Assembly: GCF_009696685.2 (NCBI RefSeq)
Contig: NZ_CP102355.1
Location: forward strand, 2,219,501-2,283,500
Direction of reading: 5' to 3'
From: Paracoccus sp. SMMA_5_TC
GTDB taxonomy: Bacteria > Pseudomonadota > Alphaproteobacteria > Rhodobacterales > Rhodobacteraceae
DNA length: 64,000 nt
Shown: piece after piece, positions 52,657-61,404 of the stretch
Numbering within the stretch: position 1 is the first letter of the stretch
Layout of the letters: each line of letters starts with the position of its first letter
Notes under the pieces: model-generated
What the model was told of the DNA's origin: nothing
The model's database searches: none
The model's input: the letters and a program-made list of their open reading frames with translations, nothing else
Translations under genes and position numbers: made by a program

Positions 52657-53860
52657 GGCAGCCCCACCTTCTCGACGATCTCGCGCTTCTGCTCGTCGCT
52701 GATCCCGGCGGAGTAGATGCCGTAAGTCATCCTGTTCTCCGACCGTGCCGACTGGTGCCCGACGATGGATGCCGTGAAATGCTCCGGCACCCCTGCCCGC
52801 TCGCACTGCGCCACGAACCACTTCCGGGTGGAATGGAACACGACACCGGGCCGGTCCAGCCCCAGAGCCGTCCGCATCGTCGCGAACCGCTTGGTCACGA
52901 CCGAAACCGTCAGATCAGGAAACAGCCGCCCCTGCCTCGGCAGCCTTTCCAGAATCGGAATCAGGGCTGAATGCAACGGGATGAAGCGTTCGGCCGCATC
53001 GGTTTTCAGCGTCCTGACCGCATTGGGTCTGACCCAGACGAACCAGCCCAGATTGCCCTTCCAGACCAAATCCTCCCTGACCAGCCCAACAGCTTCACCG
53101 GCTCGCATCCCGGTCAACAGGCAGAACAGCAGGACATCGCTGATCCGGGCATCCTCCAAGGCCACCAGCCTCCCAACCTCGGCATCCGTTAGTGCCGCAT
53201 AGCTGCGATTCTTGCCCTTGGCCTCCACCCGCACGGTCTTGAAGGGGTTTGCCACCAACTCCCCCTATATACCGCCCAGTCGAGGAAATGCCCGACCTGA
53301 CTGACGATCCTCCTCTGTGTCCGGGCAGAGATACGCTCGCCACGGCTGGCCTGAACAAGCTGGTCCAGCCCGTAGCCACGGGTCCGCCATGACTTCCCTG
53401 CGTGACAGCCGAGTAGCGCCACCTTCCGCACAAAAGCCAGTGCATCGTCGCGTGTGATCGCCCCGATCTGCCTTGTCCCACAGGTCGACACGAACAACCC
53501 GACCGAGAATCTGACCGACTTGAATCCACCATGCTGTAGTTCCCGCGACCGCCGATTGAGATAGGTCTGGGCAAGTTCCTTTACCATCCTGCGCCCCACC
53601 AGAACTACCGGAGAGAATACTGGCGGCGTCACCACCACGGGCACCGGCTTCTCCACCACCTGCCCCGCCCTGGCCTTTGCCAGAACTTCTTCATATTTGG
53701 CATTGACCTCGGCAGCCCGTGCCTTGGCGATCCGGGCATCCCCGGTCTTCAACGACTGCTTCATGGCCTGCCCGAGAACAGGCTGGAGTTCCTTGGGGTA
53801 GTTCCTTCGATACAGCCAAGTCTGCTGCTTGAGATATGCGTATTTGATCCGCACAGACAT
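52647..53860 (-). pseudogene. tyrosine recombinase/integrase with a frameshift
   Basis: The N-terminal frame (53860 down to about 53270) begins MSVRIKYAYLKQQTWLYRRN and contains a core-binding domain. The C-terminal catalytic frame follows with LLTGMRAGEAVGLV (Arg), TLKTDAAERFIPLH (Lys), FHSTRKWFVAQ (H-x-x-R), IVGHQSA (His) and MTYGIYS (Tyr). The two are one base out of register at a run of five G near 53263-53268; a sixth G would fuse them as AVYRGELVANPFK. All catalytic residues survive. Either a recent inactivation or a homopolymer sequencing error. It likely catalysed integration at tRNA-Gln. Confidence 0.82.
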
Positions 53861-54088
53861 GCGACCTCCATCTGGGGCATCCGCCCCATTCCTCTAGTGT
53901 TTCTGATTTTTCCGATTGACTGCTGCGGCTTAGAGGGACTGTTGAGTTCCCAGCCATACCTCGCCGTGCTCAAGCACCCTGAGGATCATCGAGAATCTGG
54001 CTTCTGGCATTCCCCCGCCTGCAGACCAGCGGGCGCTATTGGGATCGGATGTCAGCGCCACATCGAAGGCGCTAGCGACCACCACGTG

Positions 54089-54253
54089 CTAGGCTGCATC
54101 ATACCACCCCGCCTTGAGGGCCTCCTTGTAGACCGCCATGGCAAGTTCGCGACTGATCCTCGATGCCACCCATGCGATCAGCATAAGGCTCAACCAGCGC
54201 CTGGCTGTGCGAAAGCCACGCTTGACGAGGTGTTGGAAAGTGGTTTTACTCAT
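54089..54253 (-). CDS. 54-residue small protein with one hydrophobic segment
   Basis: ATG at 54253 with aggaa about 9 bases upstream. The sequence is MSKTTFQHLVKRGFRTARRW, then LSLMLIAWVASRISRELAMA and a short tail VYKEALKAGWYDAA. A basic amphipathic start is followed by a hydrophobic helix. Unknown function. Before the IS407 insertion it was divergent from the glycine-rich membrane gene with about 100 bases between, so the two may be a pair. Confidence 0.5.
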   Translation of the reverse strand: MSKTTFQHLVKRGFRTARRWLSLMLIAWVASRISRELAMAVYKEALKAGWYDAA

Positions 54254-54424
54254 GAAGTAAGTTCCTGCTTCTGCTTCTTTATACAGATACGGGAGATTCC
54301 TCAGTTTTGCTGATGAAGCTGAGACAGTGCTCAAGTGCAATTGGAGTGGTTCATGGTGACCTGCCCCCCGGAAGTTCCCTCGCTGTGATGTAGAGTCTGC
54401 CCAACCTGAGAAGGAGCAGACGAC

Positions 54425-54688
54425 GTGAGGAAAAGCCGTTTCACCGAGGCGCAAATCATCGGGATGATCAAAGAGCAGGAGGCTGGTTTGCCGACCTCCG
54501 AGCTTTGCCGGAAGCACGGGTTGAGTCCCGCGACCTTTTACAAGCTGAAGGCCAAGTATGGCGGGATGGACCTGTCCGACGCCAAGCGGCTGAAGCAGCT
54601 CGAAGACGAGAATGCGAAGCTCAAGCGCCTGCTGGCGGATGCCATGCTCGACAATGTGGTTCTAAAGGATCTCCTGGGAAAACCCTGA
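54425..54688 (+). CDS. IS407-group transposase OrfA
   Basis: An 87-residue helix-turn-helix protein starting [19 protein letters not shown], with a leucine-zipper-like end ([20 protein letters not shown]). It binds the IS ends. Its stop falls just before the OrfB start region, and OrfB is in the -1 frame, so an OrfAB fusion by programmed frameshift is expected near ggaaaaccc at 54679-54686. Confidence 0.93.
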   Translation: MRKSRFTEAQIIGMIKEQEAGLPTSELCRKHGLSPATFYKLKAKYGGMDLSDAKRLKQLEDENAKLKRLLADAMLDNVVLKDLLGKP

Positions 54689-54696
54689 CGACACCG

Positions 54697-55578
54697 ATGG
54701 CGCGGCGGGACGCGGTGCTGCGGGCGATGAAGGATCATCCGATCTCTCAACGCCGGGCCTGCGTCCTGATCGGTGTCGATCCGAAAACGGTGCGGCGGGA
54801 CAGGCCGCCCGACAACCCGGAAATCCGTGAGGAGATGCACAAGATCGCCGAGAAACGCCGACGCTTCGGCTATCGGCGTGTGGGCATCCTGCTGGAGCGC
54901 AAGGGCATGATCATGAACGAGAAGAAGCTCTACCGCATCTATCGGGAAGAGGGGCTGTCGGTGCGCCGACGCCGTGGCCGCAAGAGGGCCCGCGGAAGCC
55001 GAACCCCAATGCCGGTGCCATTGCGCCCAAACCAGCGGTGGTCGCTGGACTTCCTGTCGGACACGTTCGGGGCTTGCCGCAAGTTCCGCATCCTGGCGGT
55101 CAATGATGATTGCTGCCGCGAGAACCTGGCGCTGATCGCAGACACCAGCATCTCGGGCTCGCGGGTCGCACGGGAACTGGACGCGCTGGTCCGCATCTAT
55201 GGAAAACCCGCTTGCATCGTCTCCGACAATGGCACCGAGTTCACCAGCAAGGCGATCCTGAAGTGGGCAAATGACAACAAGGTCGAGTGGCATTACATCG
55301 ACCCGGGCAAGCCGCAGCAGAACGGCTACCTCGAGAGCTTCAACGGCAGCTTGCGCGACGAATGCCTCAACGAGGAGATATTCGACAGCCTGGCTGATGC
55401 CCGCCGAAAGCTGGCCCTCTGGCGATACGATTACAACAACGTCAGGCCGCATTCCTCGCTGGGCAACCAAACGCCAGCAGAAGCGCGCCGGGCGCTTGAG
55501 CAATCTGAGAGCTCCGCGCCCGGCGCGCTTGCCACACCCGAAACCGACCACTATCAACCCCAAGGACTCTCGTTATGA
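54697..55578 (+). CDS. IS407-group transposase OrfB
   Basis: A 293-residue DDE integrase-core protein. It has the region [20 protein letters not shown] (first Asp), [16 protein letters not shown] (second Asp) and [20 protein letters not shown] (Glu), ending with [20 protein letters not shown]. The frame extends upstream without a stop, in keeping with frameshift expression. Its stop overlaps an in-frame ATG (ATGA) that reads into the membrane-protein gene. Confidence 0.93.
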   Translation: MARRDAVLRAMKDHPISQRRACVLIGVDPKTVRRDRPPDNPEIREEMHKIAEKRRRFGYRRVGILLERKGMIMNEKKLYRIYREEGLSVRRRRGRKRARGSRTPMPVPLRPNQRWSLDFLSDTFGACRKFRILAVNDDCCRENLALIADTSISGSRVARELDALVRIYGKPACIVSDNGTEFTSKAILKWANDNKVEWHYIDPGKPQQNGYLESFNGSLRDECLNEEIFDSLADARRKLALWRYDYNNVRPHSSLGNQTPAEARRALEQSESSAPGALATPETDHYQPQGLSL

Positions 55579-56306
55579 ACGAGGGACGACCGGGGGGCAG
55601 GTCAATGGTTTTCCCGTTCTTGGCCATCGCTGTGCCGGTGCTTCATTCCTCTGGGGCTTGGATTGCCTCAACGGCAGCAGGTGGATACGTGGCAGGAACT
55701 CTGTCCAGCACTTGGATCGGTGCACTCGTTCTTGGAAATCAAGCACTGTTTAGCGGCCTTGGTATTATCTCGGTGGCAGGGATTTGGGGTGCTGTCGGCG
55801 GTATTGGGGCCTCGGTGACTGGAGGTGTCGGCGCAGCCCTGAGCGCAGTCGGGCTTGGTGGTGTAGCTAGCTATCTTGGCATCGCCCCGGTGGCGACCTT
55901 TCTCGGCCTAACCCCGGTTGGGTGGGCGATTACCGGGACCGCAACGGTAGTCGCGGGCACGCTTGGATATTACTTCACTCGCAGGACAATGCGGCGACTG
56001 AATGAGGAGAGGCAGAAGGGGGGGCTTGAGCCGATCACCATTATGCAGATCCTCCGGGAGGTTCGGCAGCTTGAAGCGCAGTCCATGAGTGACATCCTTC
56101 AAAGACTGTCCAGGGAACGCGACGATGTTCAGGTCTCGGCTAGCGGAGAAGAAGCCATTGTAAACGGTCAAGCATTCTCGGTCGGCAAGCTGAAATACGT
56201 TATTAGCGATGACGGATCTGAAGAGATCGTTTTTATAACAAGAACCGGTCGTAGGCAGCGGATATTGCTTGTGAAGCCCGCTAAGTCGAACCTCGCATCG
56301 GCTTGA
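55575..56306 (+). CDS. glycine-rich membrane protein, start region rebuilt by IS407
   Basis: The native start is the ATG at 55605 (233 residues, [20 protein letters not shown]). Hydrophobic, glycine-zipper-like segments span about 5-120 ([39 protein letters not shown]), then a polar C-terminal half ([20 protein letters not shown]). IS407 has split off the native ribosome site (ggag at 54343-54346). Upstream, an in-frame ATG at 55575 with aagga 8 bases before it overlaps the OrfB stop, so a version with 10 extra residues may now be made by coupling. Unknown family; a pore-like or envelope role is only a guess. Confidence 0.65.
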   Translation: MNEGRPGGRSMVFPFLAIAVPVLHSSGAWIASTAAGGYVAGTLSSTWIGALVLGNQALFSGLGIISVAGIWGAVGGIGASVTGGVGAALSAVGLGGVASYLGIAPVATFLGLTPVGWAITGTATVVAGTLGYYFTRRTMRRLNEERQKGGLEPITIMQILREVRQLEAQSMSDILQRLSRERDDVQVSASGEEAIVNGQAFSVGKLKYVISDDGSEEIVFITRTGRRQRILLVKPAKSNLASA

Positions 56307-56421
56307 TGAGCTGAACGCTGGTTAAGCGTAGACTTTCGGATGTGTCGGATAAACGCCCCGCCTGCTGCCCCACCCCGCCACCGACTGGCAACATTCTGGT
56401 ACCAAATCTTCCGTCTAGCAG

Positions 56422-56448
56422 GAATCCTACCGTCCCAGCCAATTCACC
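56422..56448 (+). repeat. attR-like direct repeat
   Basis: Copy of the tRNA-Gln 3' end (25 of 27 bases), standing alone with no tRNA body. It marks the right end of the island. Confidence 0.72.
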
Positions 56449-56932
56449 AAATATTTGATAGTACTATATCAACTTGCGTGAAAGCCTTTCGAGGCTTTCC
56501 GAAGACGGTCAGCGCATTGCTGGCGTCGACATGGCCCGCCGCCCGTCGAACTGAACCGCACCGGGTGTGCTGAGGGCTGATTTTGGTCAGCTGCGCAGCC
56601 AAGGCGTCAGTTTCCCGAGCGGCGTAGTAGTTGACCTCGGCTTCAGCGGGCGGGATCTTTTCGATCAGCTCGAGCAGGCGGCGTATATTGAACCAGTCGA
56701 CCCATTCGAGGATCGCATATTCGGCGCCCTCGAAGCTGCGCCCAGGCCCGCGTCGGTGGATGCCTCGGCATTGAACACCCCGTTGATCGTCTCGGCCAGC
56801 GCGCTGTCGTAACTGTCGCCCAGGCTGCCCACCGAAGGCTAGATGCCTGCCTCTGCGAGGTGCACGGTGTAGCGGATGGACAGGCATTGAGGCCGAGGTC
56901 GCGGTGATGAACCGGTCCCTTGCCCTTGGCTG

Positions 56933-58310
56933 GTTAGCGTCCGAGGAGCTGGTGTAATTTCATCGCCGTCGGCGGTGTGATCCCAGGTGGCCATCGAGGT
57001 GTATGTTCGAGGTGGAGTTTGGCGACTTCAACCACGGCCCCTACGGAGACCCCGATGACCAAGACGAACATGGACCTGTCCGAGCTTCTGGCCAAGCACG
57101 ATCAGGGCGACTTCTTGCGCGGCATTGCCGAAGCCGTGCTGCAACTGATCATGGAGACCGATGTGGAAGGCATCATCGGCGCCGGCCGGCATGAACGCAG
57201 CGGTGAACGCACGACCTGGCGCAACGGGTATCGAGAGCGCGCTCTCGATACCCGTTTGGGCACGCTGAACCTGCGGGTGCCGAAGCTGCGGCAGGGCAGC
57301 TATTTCCCGGGCTTCCTCGAGGCCCGCAAGACCTCCGAGCAGGCGCTGGTGGCGGTGATCCAGGAGGCTTGGATCGGCGGCGTCTCCACCCGCCGCGTCG
57401 ACGAGCTGGTGCAGGCCATGGGGCTCAGCGGGATATCGAAGAGCACGGTCTCGAAGCTCTGCAAGGATATCGATGACAGGGTCGGGGAGTTCCTGAACCG
57501 GCCGCTCACCGGCGACTGGCCCTATGTCTGGCTCGACGCCACCTATCTCAAGGTCCGCCAAGGCGGGCGCATCGTGCCGGTCGCGGCCATAATTGCGGTG
57601 GCGGCCAACACCGAGGGCCGAAGGGAAATCATCGGCTTGGGCATTGGGCCCTCAGAGGCCGAGACCTTCTGGACCGAGTTTCTGCGTTCCCTCCGCGCCC
57701 GGGGGCTGAGTGGGGTCAAGCTGGTGATCAGCGATGCCCACACCGGCCTCAAGGCAGCCATTGCCCGGGTGTTCGAAGCGACCTGGCAGCGATGCCGCGT
57801 TCACTGGATCAGGAATGCTCTCGCCCACGTCTCGCGCGGCCAACACACCGTTGTCGCCGCCGCGATCCGCCAGGCTTTCGACCAGCCCGACCGCGCCCAT
57901 GCGGGCGAAACCTGGCGCAAGGTTGCCGAACAACTGCGCCCGCGCTGGCCCAAGCTGGCCGATCTCATGGACGCCAGCGAGCATGACGTGCTGGCCTACA
58001 TGTCCTTCCCGCGCCAGCACAGGACCAAGCTGCACAGCACCAACCCGATCGAGCGCCTGAACAAGGAGGTAAAGCGGCGCTCCGATGTCGTCGGGATCTT
58101 CCCCAACGAGGCCTCAATCATGCGCCTGATCGGCGCCGTGCTCTTCGAAGCCAACGACGAATGGCAGACCTCGAGCCGCTACATGATGGTCGAGGCCTTC
58201 GCCGAGATCGACAAGGAGGAGATCGACCCCATTCTCAGCATAACCACGAAAGCCGCCTGATCATGCCCTCAGGCCATCCAGGAATTTACACCAGCTTGAC
58301 GGACGTGACC
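56933..58310 (+). mobile_element. IS256-family insertion sequence, copy 2
   Basis: Same 1378-bp element as copy 1 in the opposite orientation, with an exact 9-bp target duplication ccttggctg at 56924-56932 and 58311-58319. It is nested within an IS3 OrfB remnant. Confidence 0.92.
57055..58260 (+). CDS. IS256-family transposase (copy 2)
   Basis: Identical in protein sequence to the copy at 48147-49352 (401 residues from MTKTNMDLSELL; DDE residues in DATYLKV, SDAHTGL and PIERLNK). Identity implies recent duplication, or gene conversion, between the two. Confidence 0.94.
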   Translation: MTKTNMDLSELLAKHDQGDFLRGIAEAVLQLIMETDVEGIIGAGRHERSGERTTWRNGYRERALDTRLGTLNLRVPKLRQGSYFPGFLEARKTSEQALVAVIQEAWIGGVSTRRVDELVQAMGLSGISKSTVSKLCKDIDDRVGEFLNRPLTGDWPYVWLDATYLKVRQGGRIVPVAAIIAVAANTEGRREIIGLGIGPSEAETFWTEFLRSLRARGLSGVKLVISDAHTGLKAAIARVFEATWQRCRVHWIRNALAHVSRGQHTVVAAAIRQAFDQPDRAHAGETWRKVAEQLRPRWPKLADLMDASEHDVLAYMSFPRQHRTKLHSTNPIERLNKEVKRRSDVVGIFPNEASIMRLIGAVLFEANDEWQTSSRYMMVEAFAEIDKEEIDPILSITTKAA

Positions 58311-58829
58311 CCTTGGCTGGCCGGCCTCCGTGGAACTGGCTGCTCCAAGGCATCGAGAAATAGCCCCGCATGAGCGCAGCCGCTGACACGGCAAACGACG
58401 ATCTTGCGGTCATAGGCGTCTATGACGAAGGCGACATGGGCAAACCCCTTCCAGGTCGCGACATAGGTAAAGTCGCTGACTCAGAGCATGTCCGGCGCCG
58501 GCACGCGTTACTGCGGTTCACTTTGTCGAACGGACACGGCGCCTTCCTGTTGGAAACTGTACTCCTGTGCGGCTTGCCCCGAATTGTGCCTTGAACGCCC
58601 ATTACCTTCATCAGCCATGCCACCCTGCATCGGGCAATGTCGAAGCCCGCGCGGCGTAGCTGGCCCCGGATCTTCTGGACGCCGTAAGCCCGCCAGAGCT
58701 CATCGAAGACCCGCATCATCTCGGCGGGCAGCGCCTCATTCCCGCGCGCCCGATCAGGCAGGCGCGACGGATCGGCCCGCTTTGCCAGATGGCAATTCTC
58801 CCTGTTTTAGCGGGGCGCGACCATAGAAC

Positions 58830-58985
58830 TTATGCGGCCATTTTCAACTTGATGCCGGGTGTGACGTCGCCGATGCCTATGTTGGGACGTTCGTTATTGT
58901 AGGCCCATAGCCATTATGTGGCGATCTGCTACACCTCCTCGATGGTTTAAAATATGCAGGCCAGCCATTCGTGGCGGACCGTCCG
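58830..58985 (-). pseudogene. C-terminal fragment of a second IS3-family transposase
   Basis: The minus strand gives WLWAYNNERPNIGIGDVTPG then IKLKMAA-stop, the usual end of an IS3 OrfB, preceded in frame by EEV and CIF segments broken by three stop codons. Only the last 50 or so codons remain. Confidence 0.7.
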
Positions 58986-59014
58986 ATCTGACTAGGGTCC
59001 AGACTCATTGATCG

Positions 59015-59700
59015 TCAAAGCCAGAACAGGGCGGTTGCGGCGAGGAAGACCTTTGGGCACCTGTCGTAGCGGGTGGCAATGCGGCGCCAGTCCTTCAGCC
59101 TGCAAAACATGATCTCGATGCGGTTTCGGCGTTTGTAGCGGCGCCTGTCGTATCGGACGGGCGTGCCGCAGGACTTCCGGCCCGGGATGCAAGGCTTTAT
59201 CCCTTTGTCTTTCAACGCCTCCCGGAACCAGTCGGCATCATAACCGCGGTCTGCGATCAGTCAGTCCGCGCCCGGCAAGCTGCGCAGCAAAGCCGCCGCG
59301 CCCAGGTAGTCGCTGACCTGGCCTGCGGTCATGAAGAGGCGGAGCGGGCGTGCCCTGGCCTCTGTCACTGCGTGCAGCTTGGTGTTCAGCCCGCCCTTCG
59401 TCCGCCCGATCGGGCGCCCGCGCTTGTCGTCGGCGCCCCCCTTTTTGACCCGCAGGCTCGAGGCCGTGCGGTGCGCCTTGAGATAGGTCGCATCGATCAT
59501 CACCACCTTTTCCTCGCCACCGCCCGAGGCCAGCCCCATGATCCGGACGAAGCCCCCCATCCGGCCCCAGCGGATCCAGCGGTTGTAGAGCGCCTTCAGT
59601 GGCCCATACTCGGACGGTGCGTCACACCACCGCAACCCGTTGCGATTGGCGAAGATTATGCCGCTCAGAACGCGTCGGTCATCAACCCCGTCAGTCCGGG
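59015..59700 (-). pseudogene. IS5-family transposase remnant
   Basis: The frame has VDDRRVLSGIIFANRNGLRW, VVMIDATYLKAHRT (first Asp), IADRGYDADWFREAL (second Asp) and NRIEIMFCRLKDWRR (Glu). A TGA at 59261-59263 interrupts it where relatives have Trp (GAD-stop-LIADRG). The N-terminal 40 or so residues are missing: sequence upstream of SRTDGVDDRR is unrelated. A terminus-like gggtccagactc lies at 58995. Dead element. Confidence 0.8.
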
Positions 59701-59848
59701 AGCTTGAATCACACAGCCTGTGCCGCCTCAAGAAGATCAAGGGCCCTGGGCCTAGGTCCAGACATCTGCTCCTCCTCAGCCGGGCAGACGATACATCACA
59801 TCCAGAGAACTTCCGGAAAGGTCATGAGCAGTTCTCCTTTCCAATCAA

Positions 59849-60829
59849 TCAACCCTTCGACGGAGCTGCGAATCCTTGATTGATCCTACGCATGGAAACA
59901 ATCCCCTTACCGGATCTTTTACTTTCATAAAGAAGGTCATCTGCAGCGTCAATTAATCTCTCGACGTCTAGCGAAATAACGCCCTCTATAATAACTGCAC
60001 CTATACTTGCACCAAACTTAACACCAAACATACACTCGTCTCTGATCGAATCCAAAAGACTTTTTAATCTTTTTTCAAGAGACCCTTCAGAAACGCATGA
60101 GGTTATTATCACCACGAACTCATCTCCTCCAATTCTGCAACATAAATCATTTGCTCTGAATTTATTTTGAATTTTTTTTGCCACTTCCTGCAAAACCGAG
60201 TCGCCTACGGTATGACCGAAAGTATCATTTATCGCTTTGAAGTTATCCAAATCAATATGAGCAACAGCGATTCCGCCTAACGCATGATTTTTGATCATGG
60301 ACAACCGACGCCGCATCCCTCTTCGATTCAAAAGTCCCGTTAAAGGATCTCTTTCCGCGCTTTCGGCAGCCACTTCCCATGCAGACTTGAAGAACTGGTT
60401 CATGCTATCGAGATTTCGTTGCGCCAGGCTGGCAGCTTCCTTGAGAAAGAGAATTTCGGTTACAAGGTCCGCCGGCGTAAAATCCTGCTCGGTCAAGTCA
60501 TGCGCGCAAACCGCAGATGGCGTAAGGATTCCATAGCTGCAGTTGAGCAAGGCGGTCTGGCTATTCACCAAAGCCCCGTGAGCCCTTAACGGCAAATGAG
60601 GGAGATTTCTGATTTCAATAAAGAAACGTTCGCCTGTTGAAGCAAGAGAAAATATACTGCAATCTGGAACGCTGCCCTTGAATCTATATCCAATCAAATC
60701 CTCAGAGACGTTCTTCAAAGCCCCTATACATTTTTTTAACGTTTCACCCTGCCCAATGACAGCGCCATCTTTTCTAAAAATTAGATGGAATGGAAGCAGT
60801 TTTCCAAGGACAGTATGATCAATTTTCAC
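59849..60829 (-). CDS. HNOBA-GGDEF diguanylate cyclase
   Basis: A 326-residue signalling enzyme predicted to make cyclic di-GMP. Residues about 8-125 match the H-NOX-associated (HNOBA) domain: LLPFHLIFRKDGAVIGQG, LRAHGALVNSQ and DFTPADLVTEILFLKEA. A linking helix follows, then a GGDEF domain with DPLTGLLNRRG, the intact GGDEF motif (234-238) and a RAND (RxxD, 225-228) inhibitory site five residues before it. I chose the GTG at 60829: it overlaps the upstream stop (GTGA) and has aggggc 7 bases before. The upstream gene encodes an H-NOX-like partner. AT-rich compared with the core. Confidence 0.87.
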   Translation of the reverse strand: MKIDHTVLGKLLPFHLIFRKDGAVIGQGETLKKCIGALKNVSEDLIGYRFKGSVPDCSIFSLASTGERFFIEIRNLPHLPLRAHGALVNSQTALLNCSYGILTPSAVCAHDLTEQDFTPADLVTEILFLKEAASLAQRNLDSMNQFFKSAWEVAAESAERDPLTGLLNRRGMRRRLSMIKNHALGGIAVAHIDLDNFKAINDTFGHTVGDSVLQEVAKKIQNKFRANDLCCRIGGDEFVVIITSCVSEGSLEKRLKSLLDSIRDECMFGVKFGASIGAVIIEGVISLDVERLIDAADDLLYESKRSGKGIVSMRRINQGFAAPSKG

Positions 60830-61404
60830 GCACTTGCCCCTGACAATCTGAATGACTTCTTTCTTTGATAAGTGAGAGAGGCTACGTTTATTTCGATCCT
60901 CTTGCAACCGACGTCTACCACTGCGAGCGTCCCGTAGTCATCAGCCATTCCCTGGATCACCCCCCCCACCAGATGCGCTATCATAGCCCCTGTGTTGCTT
61001 ACATGTATAATGTAGTTATCATCTTTTCTTTCCACCGAGAGCCGGAGGTCAAGCAGTATCTCACTTGAGTAAATCAGATTGACGCGCCCAGGAAGCTCCT
61101 GAACAGATTGCAAGAACTCCTCAAAATCTCTGCCACAAAAGCGCAGCAATCTTCTGATAGACTCCTGTCGGGTAATCCACAAACCTGCATCATATATTAT
61201 TTCTTCCAGGGTTTTTCCGGTTGCTTTTGAAACGCGATCGATTCCTTCACGGACATCGCTTCGGTTTATGGGCCATGAAACCATACAATCTCTATTTTCC
61301 AAGCCGTCAAAGCTGTGATCATCTCCATATTGATCCAGAAGGAATTTGCACAACCAGAGGTCCAACAGCCCATGAGCCGGCAAATCGAGGTCATTCTCCA
61401 TCAT
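60826..61404 (-). CDS. H-NOX-like protein lacking haem-ligand residues
   Basis: A 192-residue H-NOX/HNOB-fold protein. It aligns with haem-binding H-NOX through TGKTLEEIIYDAG, LLRFCGRDFEEFLQSVQELP, then GRVNLI, and MIAHLVGGVIQGMADDYG. Where the proximal His stands in DEVH-type sequence it has Pro105 (QELP), and in place of YxSxR it has H134-V-S136-N-T138. It therefore probably does not bind haem in the usual way. The ATG at 61404 overlaps the comEC stop (ATGA), and its stop overlaps the GGDEF gene start. Its role may be as a regulator of the cyclase by another signal. I recall related proteins in other Rhodobacterales beside GGDEF genes. Confidence 0.75.
   Translation of the reverse strand: MMENDLDLPAHGLLDLWLCKFLLDQYGDDHSFDGLENRDCMVSWPINRSDVREGIDRVSKATGKTLEEIIYDAGLWITRQESIRRLLRFCGRDFEEFLQSVQELPGRVNLIYSSEILLDLRLSVERKDDNYIIHVSNTGAMIAHLVGGVIQGMADDYGTLAVVDVGCKRIEINVASLTYQRKKSFRLSGASA

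Larger units (their letters stand above)
54357..55604 (+). mobile_element. IS3-family (IS407-group) insertion sequence
   Basis: 1248 bp with ends tgacctgccccccgg and its inverse ccggggggcaggtca, and an exact 4-bp target duplication atgg at 54353-54356 and 55605-55608, as usual for this group. The duplicated bases are the start codon plus one base of the downstream membrane-protein gene. Confidence 0.9.
47929..56448. mobile_element. genomic island integrated at tRNA-Gln
   Basis: About 8.5 kb between the two 27-bp repeats. It contains a tyrosine recombinase (frameshifted), a polymerase-like protein, an XRE regulator, several small unknown genes, a glycine-rich membrane protein, one full IS256-family copy and one IS407-group element. 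No phage structural, portal or lysis genes and no conjugation genes are present, so it looks like a small integrative element or satellite rather than a prophage or ICE. IS256 and IS407 are later arrivals. The recombinase frameshift and the att mismatches suggest it is no longer mobile by itself. Confidence 0.72.
56552..58828 (-). pseudogene. decayed IS3-family element interrupted by IS256 copy 2
   Basis: The minus strand from 58828 to 58320 encodes the first part of an IS3 OrfB (AYGVQKIRGQLRRAGFDIAR, VMGVQGTIRGKPHRSTV), then shifts frame to DFTYVATWKGFAHVAFVIDA with a stop where a Trp is expected. After the IS256 insertion it resumes at 56932 and ends at 56587 (SLGDSYDSALAETINGVFNA, TPWLRS). 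The two parts join cleanly across the 9-bp IS256 target duplication. It carries several frameshifts and stops. The left end tgaaccgcacc at 56552 may be its terminus. Confidence 0.8.

Noticed and set aside
53897..54313. A 138-codon + strand frame between the integrase and IS407.
   Set aside because: It overlaps the better-supported 54-residue minus-strand gene, has no ribosome site and has shadow-like composition.
47929..56448. Prophage.
   Set aside because: No terminase, portal, capsid, tail or lysis gene can be recognised between the repeats.
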